Source: Campylobacter lari subsp. lari (GTDB taxonomy: Bacteria > Campylobacterota > Campylobacteria > Campylobacterales > Campylobacteraceae). Taken from it: a stretch of 64,000 bases of DNA. This document shows, in pieces, positions 34,434 through 42,457 of the stretch (its first letter is position 1; every line of letters starts with the position of its first letter). Below the pieces are notes generated by a model. The model saw only the letters and a program-made list of their open reading frames with translations. It was not told the origin of the DNA and did not search any database. The DNA lies in assembly GCF_013372185.1 (NCBI RefSeq), contig NZ_CP053830.1, positions 1 to 64,000 on the forward strand, read 5' to 3'. Both the position numbers and the translations under genes were made by a program.

Positions 34434-35858
34434 TCAAATTATGTTTGTGTTTTTGATATCATAAAGTGTTGTTATAATTTTGGTTGAGGTGTCATATTTC
34501 CAGTGTTTATCAAAAATGGTTTTTACTTTATCACATCCATTGATATCCAAAAGATAAAATTTATTTTCTTGCTCTCTTTGTTTTTCCATTTGTTTTAAAA
34601 TTTTATTATCTATATCACCAAAAAATCCATCGGAAATAACAAGTAAATCAGACCTTTCAAAACCATCTTCTTGCATTTTCTTTACACCTTCTTTTAAGGC
34701 TATGCTTACATCAGTTCCTCCATTAAAACTAAAACATAAAAAATCAAATAGTTTTTTCATACCTTTTGAAAGATCGATTTCTTCGCATTTTGTTTTTGTA
34801 CTAAAATTTATCAAATAACAAGCGCTTTTTTCTTTTAGTGCTTTCTTGACCATATAATATGTAATTCCTTTAGCGATGATTTCAGGCTGGCCATCCATGG
34901 ATCCACTACTATCTACACAAATTATTATAGCTCCTTTATTTTTATGATTTTGCATTTTGTTTATATAGCCTTGTTTTTCAAAGCAAAAAAGTCTATTTTC
35001 TAAGTATTTTAAAACAAACAAATTTTCCAAATCTTCATCATTTAAAAGTCCAAGTTCTTGCGCTAGTAATTCTTCCAAATTTCTTCCTAAAATAACCCCT
35101 TTGATTTCTTCTTTAGATTCTTTACTGGTCTTTTGAGCATTATTGTTAAGATTACTATCGTTTTTTCCTTCTTTATTATCATCATTTCTTGACTTTCCTA
35201 ACAAATCACAAATTTCTTTTAAGGCGTGATTATTTTTGATAATTTCAAAATAATCTATTATAGATTTTATGCTTAGCTTTTTTTCGCATCCTGTATTATT
35301 TCCATAATATGGATTTTTATCGTGAAAATCCTTAATGAATTCAAGTTTGAAATTTTCTAATATATTTTCTATGTTATTAGCATTAGTTTCAAAAAAATCA
35401 TTTTTTGAAACACTTATTGCTTTATTACCTTCACAATTTTCACTTCCTAAAATATTTTCTTTCTCTATTTTTTCCATTAAAATACAAACTTGTTTATTAT
35501 AGTGCTTTAAAAATTTTTCTTCGTATTTTTTGATTTTCTTGTTTAATTCTTCGTTCCAAATTTTTAGTAGAAAATCTCTAAGTTCTTTTTGTGATTTATT
35601 TGTATTTTCTAGACTATCTAGTATAAAATCTATATTTTTTCTATTGTATTTTCTAAATTCTGTAAGATCTTTTAATATGATTTTTTTTTGGGTTCTTGCT
35701 ATAATTTCTCTATAAGATAATATTTTTTTCTCTTCTATAAAAAGACGAAATCCTTTCATCTTTTTAATATATACATGTAATTGATCTAAAAAATCAGTAA
35801 TTTTAGATCTTATATTGGGATTTTTTATTTTTTGTATTTTTTCTAGTATTGTTATCAT
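34434..35858 (-). CDS. viaA: ViaA-like VWA-domain protein
   Basis: A 474-residue protein close in length to E. coli ViaA (about 483). It has a long helical N-terminal region and a C-terminal von Willebrand A domain. The MIDAS metal site is complete: DSSGSMDG (Asp316, Ser318, Ser320), Thr382 in FNGGTDVS and Asp410 in VISDGF. The terminal DKHWKYDTST resembles the ViaA tail (HIWRFDTG). Known: ViaA partners the MoxR ATPase RavA, affecting respiration complexes and aminoglycoside sensitivity in E. coli. The RavA-like gene lies 31 bases upstream. The middle (220-255) is low-complexity Asn/Lys/Asp. Confidence 0.83.
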   Translation of the reverse strand: MITILEKIQKIKNPNIRSKITDFLDQLHVYIKKMKGFRLFIEEKKILSYREIIARTQKKIILKDLTEFRKYNRKNIDFILDSLENTNKSQKELRDFLLKIWNEELNKKIKKYEEKFLKHYNKQVCILMEKIEKENILGSENCEGNKAISVSKNDFFETNANNIENILENFKLEFIKDFHDKNPYYGNNTGCEKKLSIKSIIDYFEIIKNNHALKEICDLLGKSRNDDNKEGKNDSNLNNNAQKTSKESKEEIKGVILGRNLEELLAQELGLLNDEDLENLFVLKYLENRLFCFEKQGYINKMQNHKNKGAIIICVDSSGSMDGQPEIIAKGITYYMVKKALKEKSACYLINFSTKTKCEEIDLSKGMKKLFDFLCFSFNGGTDVSIALKEGVKKMQEDGFERSDLLVISDGFFGDIDNKILKQMEKQREQENKFYLLDINGCDKVKTIFDKHWKYDTSTKIITTLYDIKNTNII

Positions 35859-35889
35859 TATATAAACTTTCAGTTATTTAGATAAAATT

Positions 35890-37575
35890 TTAAATCTTGT
35901 TTGTATTTTTGTGTTTAGACATATGGTGTTTGGAAGCCTCATTTGACATATTCCACTTTTCTAATGATTGGTTAAAATTTGTACAACCATAAAACATATT
36001 ATCCATATAAACAACATTACTCACATCCCATTCTTCTAATGGTTGGTTAAAATTCACACAACCACAAAACATATTGCTCATATTAGTCACATTACTTACA
36101 TTCCATCCTTCTAATGATTGATTAAAATTTGCGCAACAATAAAACATATCGCTCATATTGGTTACATTACTCACATCCCATTCTTCTATACCAGAAAAAT
36201 CTTTTCTTTTTGAATTATTAAATAAGTTGCTCATGTCCGTGATATTTGACACATTAATATCACCTAAATTTACATGTTGATTGTTTATTAGATCTATTAA
36301 TTCTTCTTTGTTTTTCGGAAAATATTTATAAGTTTTATGTTTTTGATTTTTAATGATATTGATATTGTATAGTATTTGTTCTATTTTCATTGATTCATAT
36401 TTTATATTTTCTGATAACTTATTGAAATAACTTAAATATGTTTTATAAGAATAATCACTTAAAAATATATTCAATTCTTTTTGTTTTTCTTGTATTTTTT
36501 GCTCTAAATCAATGATATTTTTTTGAATACTTTGAAGTTTTGGCAAAAAATTATCGCTAGATTTTTGTTTTTCTTGAAGAGATTTCTTTTTGTTTTGTAT
36601 CACTGTATCAAATTTGTTTTCTAAATCCAAGATAGCGTTTTTTATCTTAATAAAATCATTGCTAAATGAAAGATTTTTTTGCAGTATTTCTTTGATTATG
36701 ATTTTATCTTTTTCATTGCTCCATAAACAATGTTCTAATAAAGCTAAGTCTATAGGCAATATTTCATTTCTATCGTTTAGATAGGCACATACAGCTAGTA
36801 ATTCAGCCACGCTTTTATATCTTCTATCTGATATATAAATTAACTCATCTATATCTTCTAAGTTTTGATTATGTAGTTCTATGTCTGATTTTATATTTAA
36901 AAGTATCTCTAAAGCTTCTTTGCTAAAACAAATTTCTTGGCTTTTGGTTTGTATAATGTGTAAATCATCTAAGCTTATAAATTCTTGCAAGTTTATAGGC
37001 TCTTGCTTGCGTTTTTGCACCAAATTCTCAAAACTCTCTCTTTGCTCTAAAGGCAATACCTCATATCTTATAAGCATTCTATCATACAAAGTTTCTAAGC
37101 CTTGATTAGCTGCAGGAAATTCATTAGAAGCACATATAAGTCCATATAAAGGAACTTCTATATTATCTTCTCCATCTTTATAAATTTTCTCATTGATAAT
37201 AGTTAATAAAGTATTTAATATAGCAGGAGAACTTTTCCAAATTTCATCTAAGAAAGCAAAATTTGCACAAGGTAAATATCCTTTAGTTACTCTTTTTAAT
37301 TTATTCTCTTTTAAGGCTTTAATGTCTATAGGTCCAAATACTTCTTCTGGTGTAGAAAACCTATTCATCAAATAAGTAAAAAAATGATTATCTTCTCCAA
37401 AGGCTAAAGCACTTCTTCTTGTTATCATACTTTTAGCTGTTCCAGGAGGTCCATATAAAAATATAGATTTACCTGAAAAAAATGCTAATAAAACAAGTTT
37501 TATTACTTCATCTCTTTCTAATAATCCTTTGTTTAATTCTTGTATGATATTTTGTATTTTATTTGCATAAGACAT
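35890..37575 (-). CDS. ravA: RavA-like MoxR AAA+ ATPase fused to a DUF285/BspA-like repeat module
   Basis: A 561-residue protein. Residues 1-300 are a MoxR/RavA ATPase: Walker A GPPGTAKS (42-49), the family-typical MNRFSTPEEVFGP, Walker B FLDEIW (108-113), DRMLIR arginine segment (165-170) and sensor-2 SDRRYK (249-254). Residues about 305-405 look like a coiled coil. From 417 on there is a DUF285 module with tryptophans 466, 491, 516 and 541 spaced exactly 25 residues apart. E. coli RavA has a LARA domain instead. There is no signal peptide, so it should be cytosolic. A good RBS (AAAGGATAAACAA) precedes the ATG. The N-terminal half is certain; the role of the tail is unknown. Confidence 0.87.
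   Translation of the reverse strand: MSYANKIQNIIQELNKGLLERDEVIKLVLLAFFSGKSIFLYGPPGTAKSMITRRSALAFGEDNHFFTYLMNRFSTPEEVFGPIDIKALKENKLKRVTKGYLPCANFAFLDEIWKSSPAILNTLLTIINEKIYKDGEDNIEVPLYGLICASNEFPAANQGLETLYDRMLIRYEVLPLEQRESFENLVQKRKQEPINLQEFISLDDLHIIQTKSQEICFSKEALEILLNIKSDIELHNQNLEDIDELIYISDRRYKSVAELLAVCAYLNDRNEILPIDLALLEHCLWSNEKDKIIIKEILQKNLSFSNDFIKIKNAILDLENKFDTVIQNKKKSLQEKQKSSDNFLPKLQSIQKNIIDLEQKIQEKQKELNIFLSDYSYKTYLSYFNKLSENIKYESMKIEQILYNINIIKNQKHKTYKYFPKNKEELIDLINNQHVNLGDINVSNITDMSNLFNNSKRKDFSGIEEWDVSNVTNMSDMFYCCANFNQSLEGWNVSNVTNMSNMFCGCVNFNQPLEEWDVSNVVYMDNMFYGCTNFNQSLEKWNMSNEASKHHMSKHKNTNKI
35956..36180 (-). repeat. Three tandem 75-bp repeats coding 25-residue DUF285 units
   Basis: Three contiguous 75-base units in the 3' part of the RavA-like gene encode W-(D/N)-VSNV-x-x-M-x-x-MF-x-x-C-x-NFNQ-x-LE-x. 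The unit length is exact, with no indels. Sequence conservation is high enough to allow unit gain or loss by slippage. The repeat start is marked by Trp466, Trp491 and Trp516, with a fourth partial unit at Trp541. Confidence 0.9.
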
Positions 37576-37747
37576 TTGTTTATCCTTTCGTTGTTTAGAT
37601 AAATTTATAAATGATGTTTATATTTTTTGTGAAAATTATATTTAACTCTTGCGACAAGCTGTGTCATATAAAATTTAATTTTTCTAAAGCATAACTATAG
37701 TAAAATCTTAGCTTTCTTTTATGAAAAAATTTATCCAAAGGATACAC

Positions 37748-37939
37748 ATGCCAAAAATGAAAAGCGTTAAAAGTGCTGTTAAACGCTTCAAAGTAGGTAA
37801 AAATAAAATTAAAAGAGGCTCAGCTTTTAGAAGCCACATTTTGACTAAAAAACCTGCTAAAAGAATGCGTGATCTTCGCACTTCTAAGTATGTTCATTCA
37901 ACCAATGTTAAAGCGGTTGAAAAAATGTTAGGAATTTAA
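37748..37939 (+). CDS. rpmI: 50S ribosomal protein L35
   Basis: L35 is a basic 63-residue large-subunit protein. [17 protein letters not shown] and [15 protein letters not shown] are typical. The ATG at 37748 follows AAAGGATACAC; the in-frame ATG at 37721 has no RBS and would add nine atypical residues. In many bacteria infC-rpmI-rplT form one operon. Here infC lies some 5 kb away, with the accessory island in between. A TAAAAT at 37701-37706 could be the -10 of its promoter. Confidence 0.96.
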
Positions 37940-38036
37940 GCTCGCTTAAATTTAGTTTTTGACAAAAAGTCATTCAAACTCCCCTTATTAGAGGGCAAGA
38001 TTCGTTTAACGAACGCCAATTTGTGAAAGGATAAAT
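37940..38036 (+). promoter_or_regulatory. Structured rpmI-rplT spacer
   Basis: The 97-base spacer between L35 and L20 contains several short helices: TTTTT/AAAAA around GAC (37956-37968), CCCT/AGGG (37982-37995), and a TTCGT/ACGAA hairpin (38001-38013) flanked by GGC and GCC. L20 autoregulates its operon by binding mRNA structures in other bacteria, so a similar site is possible. This is inference only. Confidence 0.35.
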
Positions 38037-38390
38037 ATGGCAAGAGTAAAAACAGGTGTTGTAAGACGCCGCAGACATAAAAAAGTTTTAAAACTTGCGC
38101 GTGGTTTTTATAGTGGTCGCCGCAAACACTTTAGAAAAGCTAAAGAACAATTAGAAAGAAGTTTGGTTTATGCGTATCGTGATAGACGCCGCAAAAAACG
38201 TGATTTCCGTCGTCTTTGGATAGTACGTATCAATGCAGCTTGCAGACTAAATGATATTAGTTATTCAAAATTTATAAATGGTCTTAAAAAAGCAGGCGTT
38301 GAGCTTGATAGAAAAATCTTAGCTGATTTAGCGATGAATGACGCAGCTGCTTTTGCTAAAATCGCAGATGCTGCTAAAAAAGCACTTTAA
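38037..38390 (+). CDS. rplT: 50S ribosomal protein L20
   Basis: L20 is a 117-residue early-assembly 23S rRNA-binding protein with a long basic N-terminal helix ([20 protein letters not shown]) and the [20 protein letters not shown] core. It has a good RBS (GAAAGGATAAAT). Its stop is followed within 8 bases by a strong terminator, which lies inside the overlapping ligase reading frame. Confidence 0.97.
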   Translation: MARVKTGVVRRRRHKKVLKLARGFYSGRRKHFRKAKEQLERSLVYAYRDRRRKKRDFRRLWIVRINAACRLNDISYSKFINGLKKAGVELDRKILADLAMNDAAAFAKIADAAKKAL

Positions 38391-39276
38391 TCTTACCACA
38401 AGGCTTTTTGCAAGCCTTGTTCTTTTTTGTTTTCTTCCTTTAAATTTCCTTTTTGCAAAAGATATTTTACTTTTTAAAGTTTATGATGAAAAAGCATTTA
38501 AAGATGTAAATTTAAGCCATTATTTAATGAGTGAAAAACTCGATGGTGTTAGAGGACTTTGGGATGGCAAAACTATGCAAACAAGAGCGCAAAATCTTAT
38601 AAAACTTCCTTTATTTTTCACAAAAAACTTTCCTAAATTTGAATTAGATGGAGAGCTTTGGATAAAAAGAGCCTCTTTTGAAGAAATTTCATCTTTGGTG
38701 CGCCAAGAAAATGCTGATGATAAACTTTGGGAAAAAGTAAGTTATAATGTCTTTGATGTACCAAATGCTTGTGAAGAATTTAAGCTTGAGCCTTGCACTT
38801 TAGAGGCAAGATTAGAAGTTTTAAAAAAATATTTGGCTAAAAATCCTAATGATTTTATAAAAATCATCCCACAAATTCGCATAAATGATAAAAAACATTT
38901 AGAGCAATTTTACCAAGATATCATTTCTAAAAAAGGTGAGGGTGTGATCATAAGATCAAACAACGCACCTTATGAAAAGAAAAGATCAAACAATGCTTTT
39001 AAATTAAAACCTTTTGATGATGCAGAATGTGTAGTGCTAAAGCATTTTGAAGGTAAGGGTAAATTTGAAGGTAAAATGGGCTCATTGCTTTGCGAAGCTA
39101 ATATCAATGATAAAAAAGTAAATTTTAAAATAGGTTCAGGTTTTAAAGAAAGTGATCGTTTAAATCCTCCACCAATTGGTTCTATCATCACTTTTAAGTA
39201 CAATGGCTTAAGCAAAAATGGCAAGCCAAAATTTGCTAGCTTTTTAAGAGTACATGAAAATAGCGCTTTAAAGTAA
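38368..39276 (+). CDS. Exported ATP-dependent DNA ligase
   Basis: Residues after the signal peptide match small ATP-dependent ligases (LigE/Lig-E type). The adenylation motif KLDGVRG contains the nucleophilic lysine, and motifs [16 protein letters not shown] and [11 protein letters not shown] plus a short OB domain follow. The N-terminus [18 protein letters not shown]... is a signal peptide, implying work on DNA in the periplasm, for example during natural transformation. The start is uncertain: ATG 38368 (302 residues) or ATG 38338, both inside rplT and without a clear RBS. The rplT terminator is embedded in the signal-peptide codons. Confidence 0.8.
   Translation: MLLKKHFNLTTRLFASLVLFCFLPLNFLFAKDILLFKVYDEKAFKDVNLSHYLMSEKLDGVRGLWDGKTMQTRAQNLIKLPLFFTKNFPKFELDGELWIKRASFEEISSLVRQENADDKLWEKVSYNVFDVPNACEEFKLEPCTLEARLEVLKKYLAKNPNDFIKIIPQIRINDKKHLEQFYQDIISKKGEGVIIRSNNAPYEKKRSNNAFKLKPFDDAECVVLKHFEGKGKFEGKMGSLLCEANINDKKVNFKIGSGFKESDRLNPPPIGSIITFKYNGLSKNGKPKFASFLRVHENSALK
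38398..38428 (+). terminator. Rho-independent terminator of rpmI-rplT, inside the ligase frame
   Basis: A perfect 9-bp stem, ACAAGGCTT (38398-38406) with AAGCCTTGT (38412-38420), a 5-base loop and a TCTTTTTT tail. It is eight bases after the rplT stop and is read as codons of the ligase signal peptide. Confidence 0.75.
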
Positions 39277-39285
39277 AAGTAAATT

Positions 39286-40095
39286 TTAACTTTTCTTTAA
39301 AAAAGCACTAAAGCAAAGATAAAACACAAAAGCTATACAAGCACTTGCTATGATACAAGCTCCACTTGCAAGATTATAATAAAAACTCACAAAAAGCCCT
39401 ATCACACAAAAACTTATGCTCAAAAGCGTAGAGATGATCATCATTTGACCAAGCTTTTTAGAAAAGCTCTCAGCGATAAATGCAGGTATGCTAAGCAAAG
39501 CTATCACAAGTATAAGTCCTACTACTTTGATACTTATAACGATACAAAAAGCCATCATTGCGATTAAAAGATAATGAAAAAGATTAATTTTAACCCCTCT
39601 TAAGCTTGCAAATTCTTTATCAAAGCTTAGAATTTCAAATTGGCGGTAAAAAAGCAATGCTAAAATGATAAAAATCACATCAATCACTGCAAATAAAACT
39701 ATATCTTGCGTAGGTACAGACAAAATACTACCAAATAAATACCCCATTAAATCACCATTATAACCAGGGGTTAAGTCTATAAGTATGATCCCAACAGCCA
39801 TTCCAAAAGCCCATATAACACCGACTATATTGTCACTTCTAAAAGGGTATTTTTGCACTAAAAACGCTACAAGCAAAGCTAAAAAAAGAGTAAACAAACT
39901 CGTGCTAACAAGTACTGGCAAACCAAAATAAAATGCTATACCTATACCTCCAAAAGCCCCATGCGTAATGCCTCCTGCCATAGAGCTTAAGCGGTTGATC
40001 ATGATCAAAGTCCCTATAATCCCACAAGCGATGCTAGTTAAAAATGCAGCCAAAAAAGCATTTTGTATAAAAGAGTTAGATAAAAGTTCAAGCAT
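39286..40095 (-). CDS. znuB: Zinc ABC transporter permease
   Basis: The ABC-3 family inner-membrane permease of a zinc (possibly manganese) importer. It has 269 residues, about eight hydrophobic spans, and the GGITHGAFGGIGIAFYFG and VGLILVIALLSIPA segments typical of ZnuB. The start at ATG 40095 overlaps the end of znuC by 8 bases; the longer frame to 40143 lacks support. Confidence 0.9.
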   Translation of the reverse strand: MLELLSNSFIQNAFLAAFLTSIACGIIGTLIMINRLSSMAGGITHGAFGGIGIAFYFGLPVLVSTSLFTLFLALLVAFLVQKYPFRSDNIVGVIWAFGMAVGIILIDLTPGYNGDLMGYLFGSILSVPTQDIVLFAVIDVIFIILALLFYRQFEILSFDKEFASLRGVKINLFHYLLIAMMAFCIVISIKVVGLILVIALLSIPAFIAESFSKKLGQMMIISTLLSISFCVIGLFVSFYYNLASGACIIASACIAFVFYLCFSAFLKKS

Positions 40096-40837
40096 GGTTT
40101 TTTCCTTCACAGCAACACTGCTCCAAGCTAAGCTCCACATCACAAAAATGCGTGTGATTTTGGCTTAAATGTGCTAGTAAATGTGCCTTTTTTTCAGGGG
40201 TGTTTTCATGCAAGAATAATTCTTTATTTAAATATGCGATTTTGTTTGCATAAGCTAAGCTTACATTTAAATCATGGCATATTACTATCACACCAACCCC
40301 GCTTTCGTGTAATTTTTTCAAAAGCTCAAAAATCTGCACCGAGCCTTTAGTATCTATACTTGCGGTAGGCTCATCAAGGATCAAAAGCTTGCATTCACTT
40401 GCTAGGGCTCTTGCTATATAAACTCTTTGTCTTTGGCCTCCGCTTAATTCGTTGATTTTTTTATCCCAAAAATTTCTCATACCTACTTTTTCTAGAGCTA
40501 TTAAGGCTTGCTCTTGATCTTTTTTGGTATAAAAACCAAAGAATTTTTTATCCACCCTTCCCATCATTACCACTTCTAGCACGCGCACTGGAAAGTTTGG
40601 ATTGGCTAAAGTATTTTGTGGGACATAGCCTATATCTTTTAAGCTCAAGTTTTCAAAGTTTATGTTTTTTTGGCTATTTAGCAAGCCTAGTATGAGTTTT
40701 AAAAGCGTAGATTTGCCCCCGCCATTTGGCCCTACTATGGCTAAAAAATCTTTGCTTTCATAGTTTAGGTTGATATTTTTTAAAACCTCATCTTGATTAT
40801 ATGAAAAGTTTAAATTTTTAATATTGATTTTTATCAT
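40088..40837 (-). CDS. znuC: Zinc ABC transporter ATP-binding protein
   Basis: A 249-residue ABC ATPase with Walker A GPNGGGKST, signature LSGGQRQRVYIARAL, Walker B LLILDEPT and the switch histidine in VICHDL. The C-terminus is histidine- and cysteine-rich (HLSQNHTHFCDVELSLEQCC), possibly sensing metal. It overlaps znuA by 4 bases and znuB by 8. Confidence 0.92.
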   Translation of the reverse strand: MIKINIKNLNFSYNQDEVLKNINLNYESKDFLAIVGPNGGGKSTLLKLILGLLNSQKNINFENLSLKDIGYVPQNTLANPNFPVRVLEVVMMGRVDKKFFGFYTKKDQEQALIALEKVGMRNFWDKKINELSGGQRQRVYIARALASECKLLILDEPTASIDTKGSVQIFELLKKLHESGVGVIVICHDLNVSLAYANKIAYLNKELFLHENTPEKKAHLLAHLSQNHTHFCDVELSLEQCCCEGKNHA

Positions 40838-41670
40838 TGTAAAACGCTTGCTATATTTTTTGCATCTTTTAAAAGCTCATTTTTATAATCATTTGGCAAA
40901 TGATCAAGTTCTATGATTTTAAGATTATAACTACTCGCCATAGCTTTAATAGTATTGTTATTAGCTCCTTTAGGTACAAAAATAGCTTTTATTTGCTCTT
41001 TTTGTATGAGTTTTGCAAGCTTGGCTAGGTCTTTTGGCTTAGGTTCTTTGCCTTCTATTTCTACAGGAATTTGGCTTAGATGATATCTTTTTGCAAAATA
41101 CCCCCAAGATGGATGATAGACTAGAAAATGTTTGTTTTTTGCATTTTTAAATAAAGCTTGTATTTGTAAATTTAATGCATCCATTTCTTTTAAGAAATTT
41201 TCTAAATTTTGTTCATAAAATGCTTTATTTTGTGGGTATTGTTCTATAAGTGCTAGGGTGATATTTTTAGCATGAGTTTTTGCTAAAAGCGGATCAAGCC
41301 ATGTGTGAGGGTCATCTCCATGGTGATGGTGTCCTTCGTGAGCATGATCTTGCAAAGGTAAAAAATTAATACCATTTTGAGTAGAGATGATTTTGGTGTT
41401 TTTGAGATTATCTTTAAGTTTTAAAATCCAAATTTTTTCAAATTCTAAATTGGCTGTGAAGTAAATATCGCTTTTTTCAAGTTTTAAAATACCACTTGGT
41501 TTAAATTCGAAAGTATGCTCATTTGCATTAGGTGGTATGACTATATTTATATCCAAAGTATCTTTGGCAATTTGCTGTACAAAATAAGCTTGTGGGGCTA
41601 TACTAACACTTACTAAATCTTTGGCGTATATACTTAAAAATGAAATCAAACACAAAAACAATACACGCAT
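40834..41670 (-). CDS. znuA: Zinc ABC transporter periplasmic binding protein
   Basis: A cluster A-I solute-binding protein, 278 residues, with signal peptide MRVLFLCLISFLSIYA. It has the metal-ligand histidine in NEHTFEFKPS, a histidine-rich loop (DHAHEGHHHHGDDPH) typical of zinc rather than manganese binders, and the HPSWGYFAKRY ligand region. The ATG at 41670 follows AAGGAAAATT; an upstream frame to 41691 is unlikely. znuABC runs as one operon, divergent from the methyltransferase gene across only 60 bases. No clear Zur box was recognised. Confidence 0.92.
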   Translation of the reverse strand: MRVLFLCLISFLSIYAKDLVSVSIAPQAYFVQQIAKDTLDINIVIPPNANEHTFEFKPSGILKLEKSDIYFTANLEFEKIWILKLKDNLKNTKIISTQNGINFLPLQDHAHEGHHHHGDDPHTWLDPLLAKTHAKNITLALIEQYPQNKAFYEQNLENFLKEMDALNLQIQALFKNAKNKHFLVYHPSWGYFAKRYHLSQIPVEIEGKEPKPKDLAKLAKLIQKEQIKAIFVPKGANNNTIKAMASSYNLKIIELDHLPNDYKNELLKDAKNIASVLQ

Positions 41671-41730
41671 AATTTTCCTTTCCAAAAACAAAAAAATATT
41701 ATACTATATTAGAAAAAATAAGGAGTGAAG

Positions 41731-42429
41731 ATGAATTTATGGAATAAAAAAGCAAAAAGCTATGCAAGATATAGTTCTAATTTAAATGAAATTCAAAAAG
41801 CTACCTTTGCAAAACTTGGGTCTTTGCAAGGTAAAAGCGTAGTAGATATAGGCTGTGGGAGCGGTGTTTGGACTTTGCATTTAGCACAAAAAGCAAAAGA
41901 TGTTTTGGGTGTAGATAGCTCTAGTGCTATGCTTGAAATTTTACAAGATGATGCCAAAACTCATGCTATATCAAATATAAAAACCATAAATTTGGATTTT
42001 GAAAATTTTTATAAAAATAATAAAGAAAAATTTGATCTAGCCTTTTTAAGTATGTCTCCTGCTTTGCAAAATGAACAAGATTTTTTAGCTTTTTTAAATT
42101 TGGCACCCAAAAGAATTTATCTTGGTTGGGCTAGTAGAAGAAAAAGTAGCTTTTTAGATCCCATATTTGAGCATTTTAATACACATTTTAAAGGTTTTTA
42201 TGAAAATGACTTACAAAGCTTTTTAGATGCACAAAATATCCCTTATGAGAGTGAAATTTTTAGCGAAACTAGGGTAGTAAAAAGAGATAAAGAAAGTGCG
42301 ATAGAAAATGCCTTGTGGCATTTGAGTATGAATGGCATTAATGCAACTAAGCAAGATCTAGAGTCTTTTGTAAAAGATGAGATAGAAGAGATTATAGAAG
42401 CTAAGATAAAACTTTTGATTATCGATTAA
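41731..42429 (+). CDS. Class I SAM-dependent methyltransferase
   Basis: A 232-residue protein with the SAM-binding motif VVDIGCGSGVW near residue 38 and the VLGVDSSSAML acidic-loop segment. The substrate is not evident. The ATG at 41731 follows AAGGAGTGAAG; a GTG at 41725 is in frame. It is convergent with pyrC, separated by a strong two-way terminator. Confidence 0.78.
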   Translation: MNLWNKKAKSYARYSSNLNEIQKATFAKLGSLQGKSVVDIGCGSGVWTLHLAQKAKDVLGVDSSSAMLEILQDDAKTHAISNIKTINLDFENFYKNNKEKFDLAFLSMSPALQNEQDFLAFLNLAPKRIYLGWASRRKSSFLDPIFEHFNTHFKGFYENDLQSFLDAQNIPYESEIFSETRVVKRDKESAIENALWHLSMNGINATKQDLESFVKDEIEEIIEAKIKLLIID

Positions 42430-42457
42430 ATTTCAAGGTTAAATAACCTTGAAATTT
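42428..42457. terminator. Bidirectional terminator between the methyltransferase gene and pyrC
   Basis: A perfect 13-bp stem, AAATTTCAAGGTT (42428-42440) with AACCTTGAAATTT (42445-42457), and an AAAT loop. It overlaps the stop codons of both convergent genes. Confidence 0.8.

Noticed and set aside
35956-36180. CRISPR array
   Set aside because: The 75-bp repeats are contiguous, in frame and coding; there are no spacers.
34434-37575. Several plus-strand frames opposite the RavA and ViaA genes
   Set aside because: Antisense shadows: low-complexity residues, no RBS, and the opposite strand has clear domain motifs.
41671-41730. Zur operator between znuA and the methyltransferase gene
   Set aside because: The AT-rich dyad there is imperfect and cannot be told from background composition.
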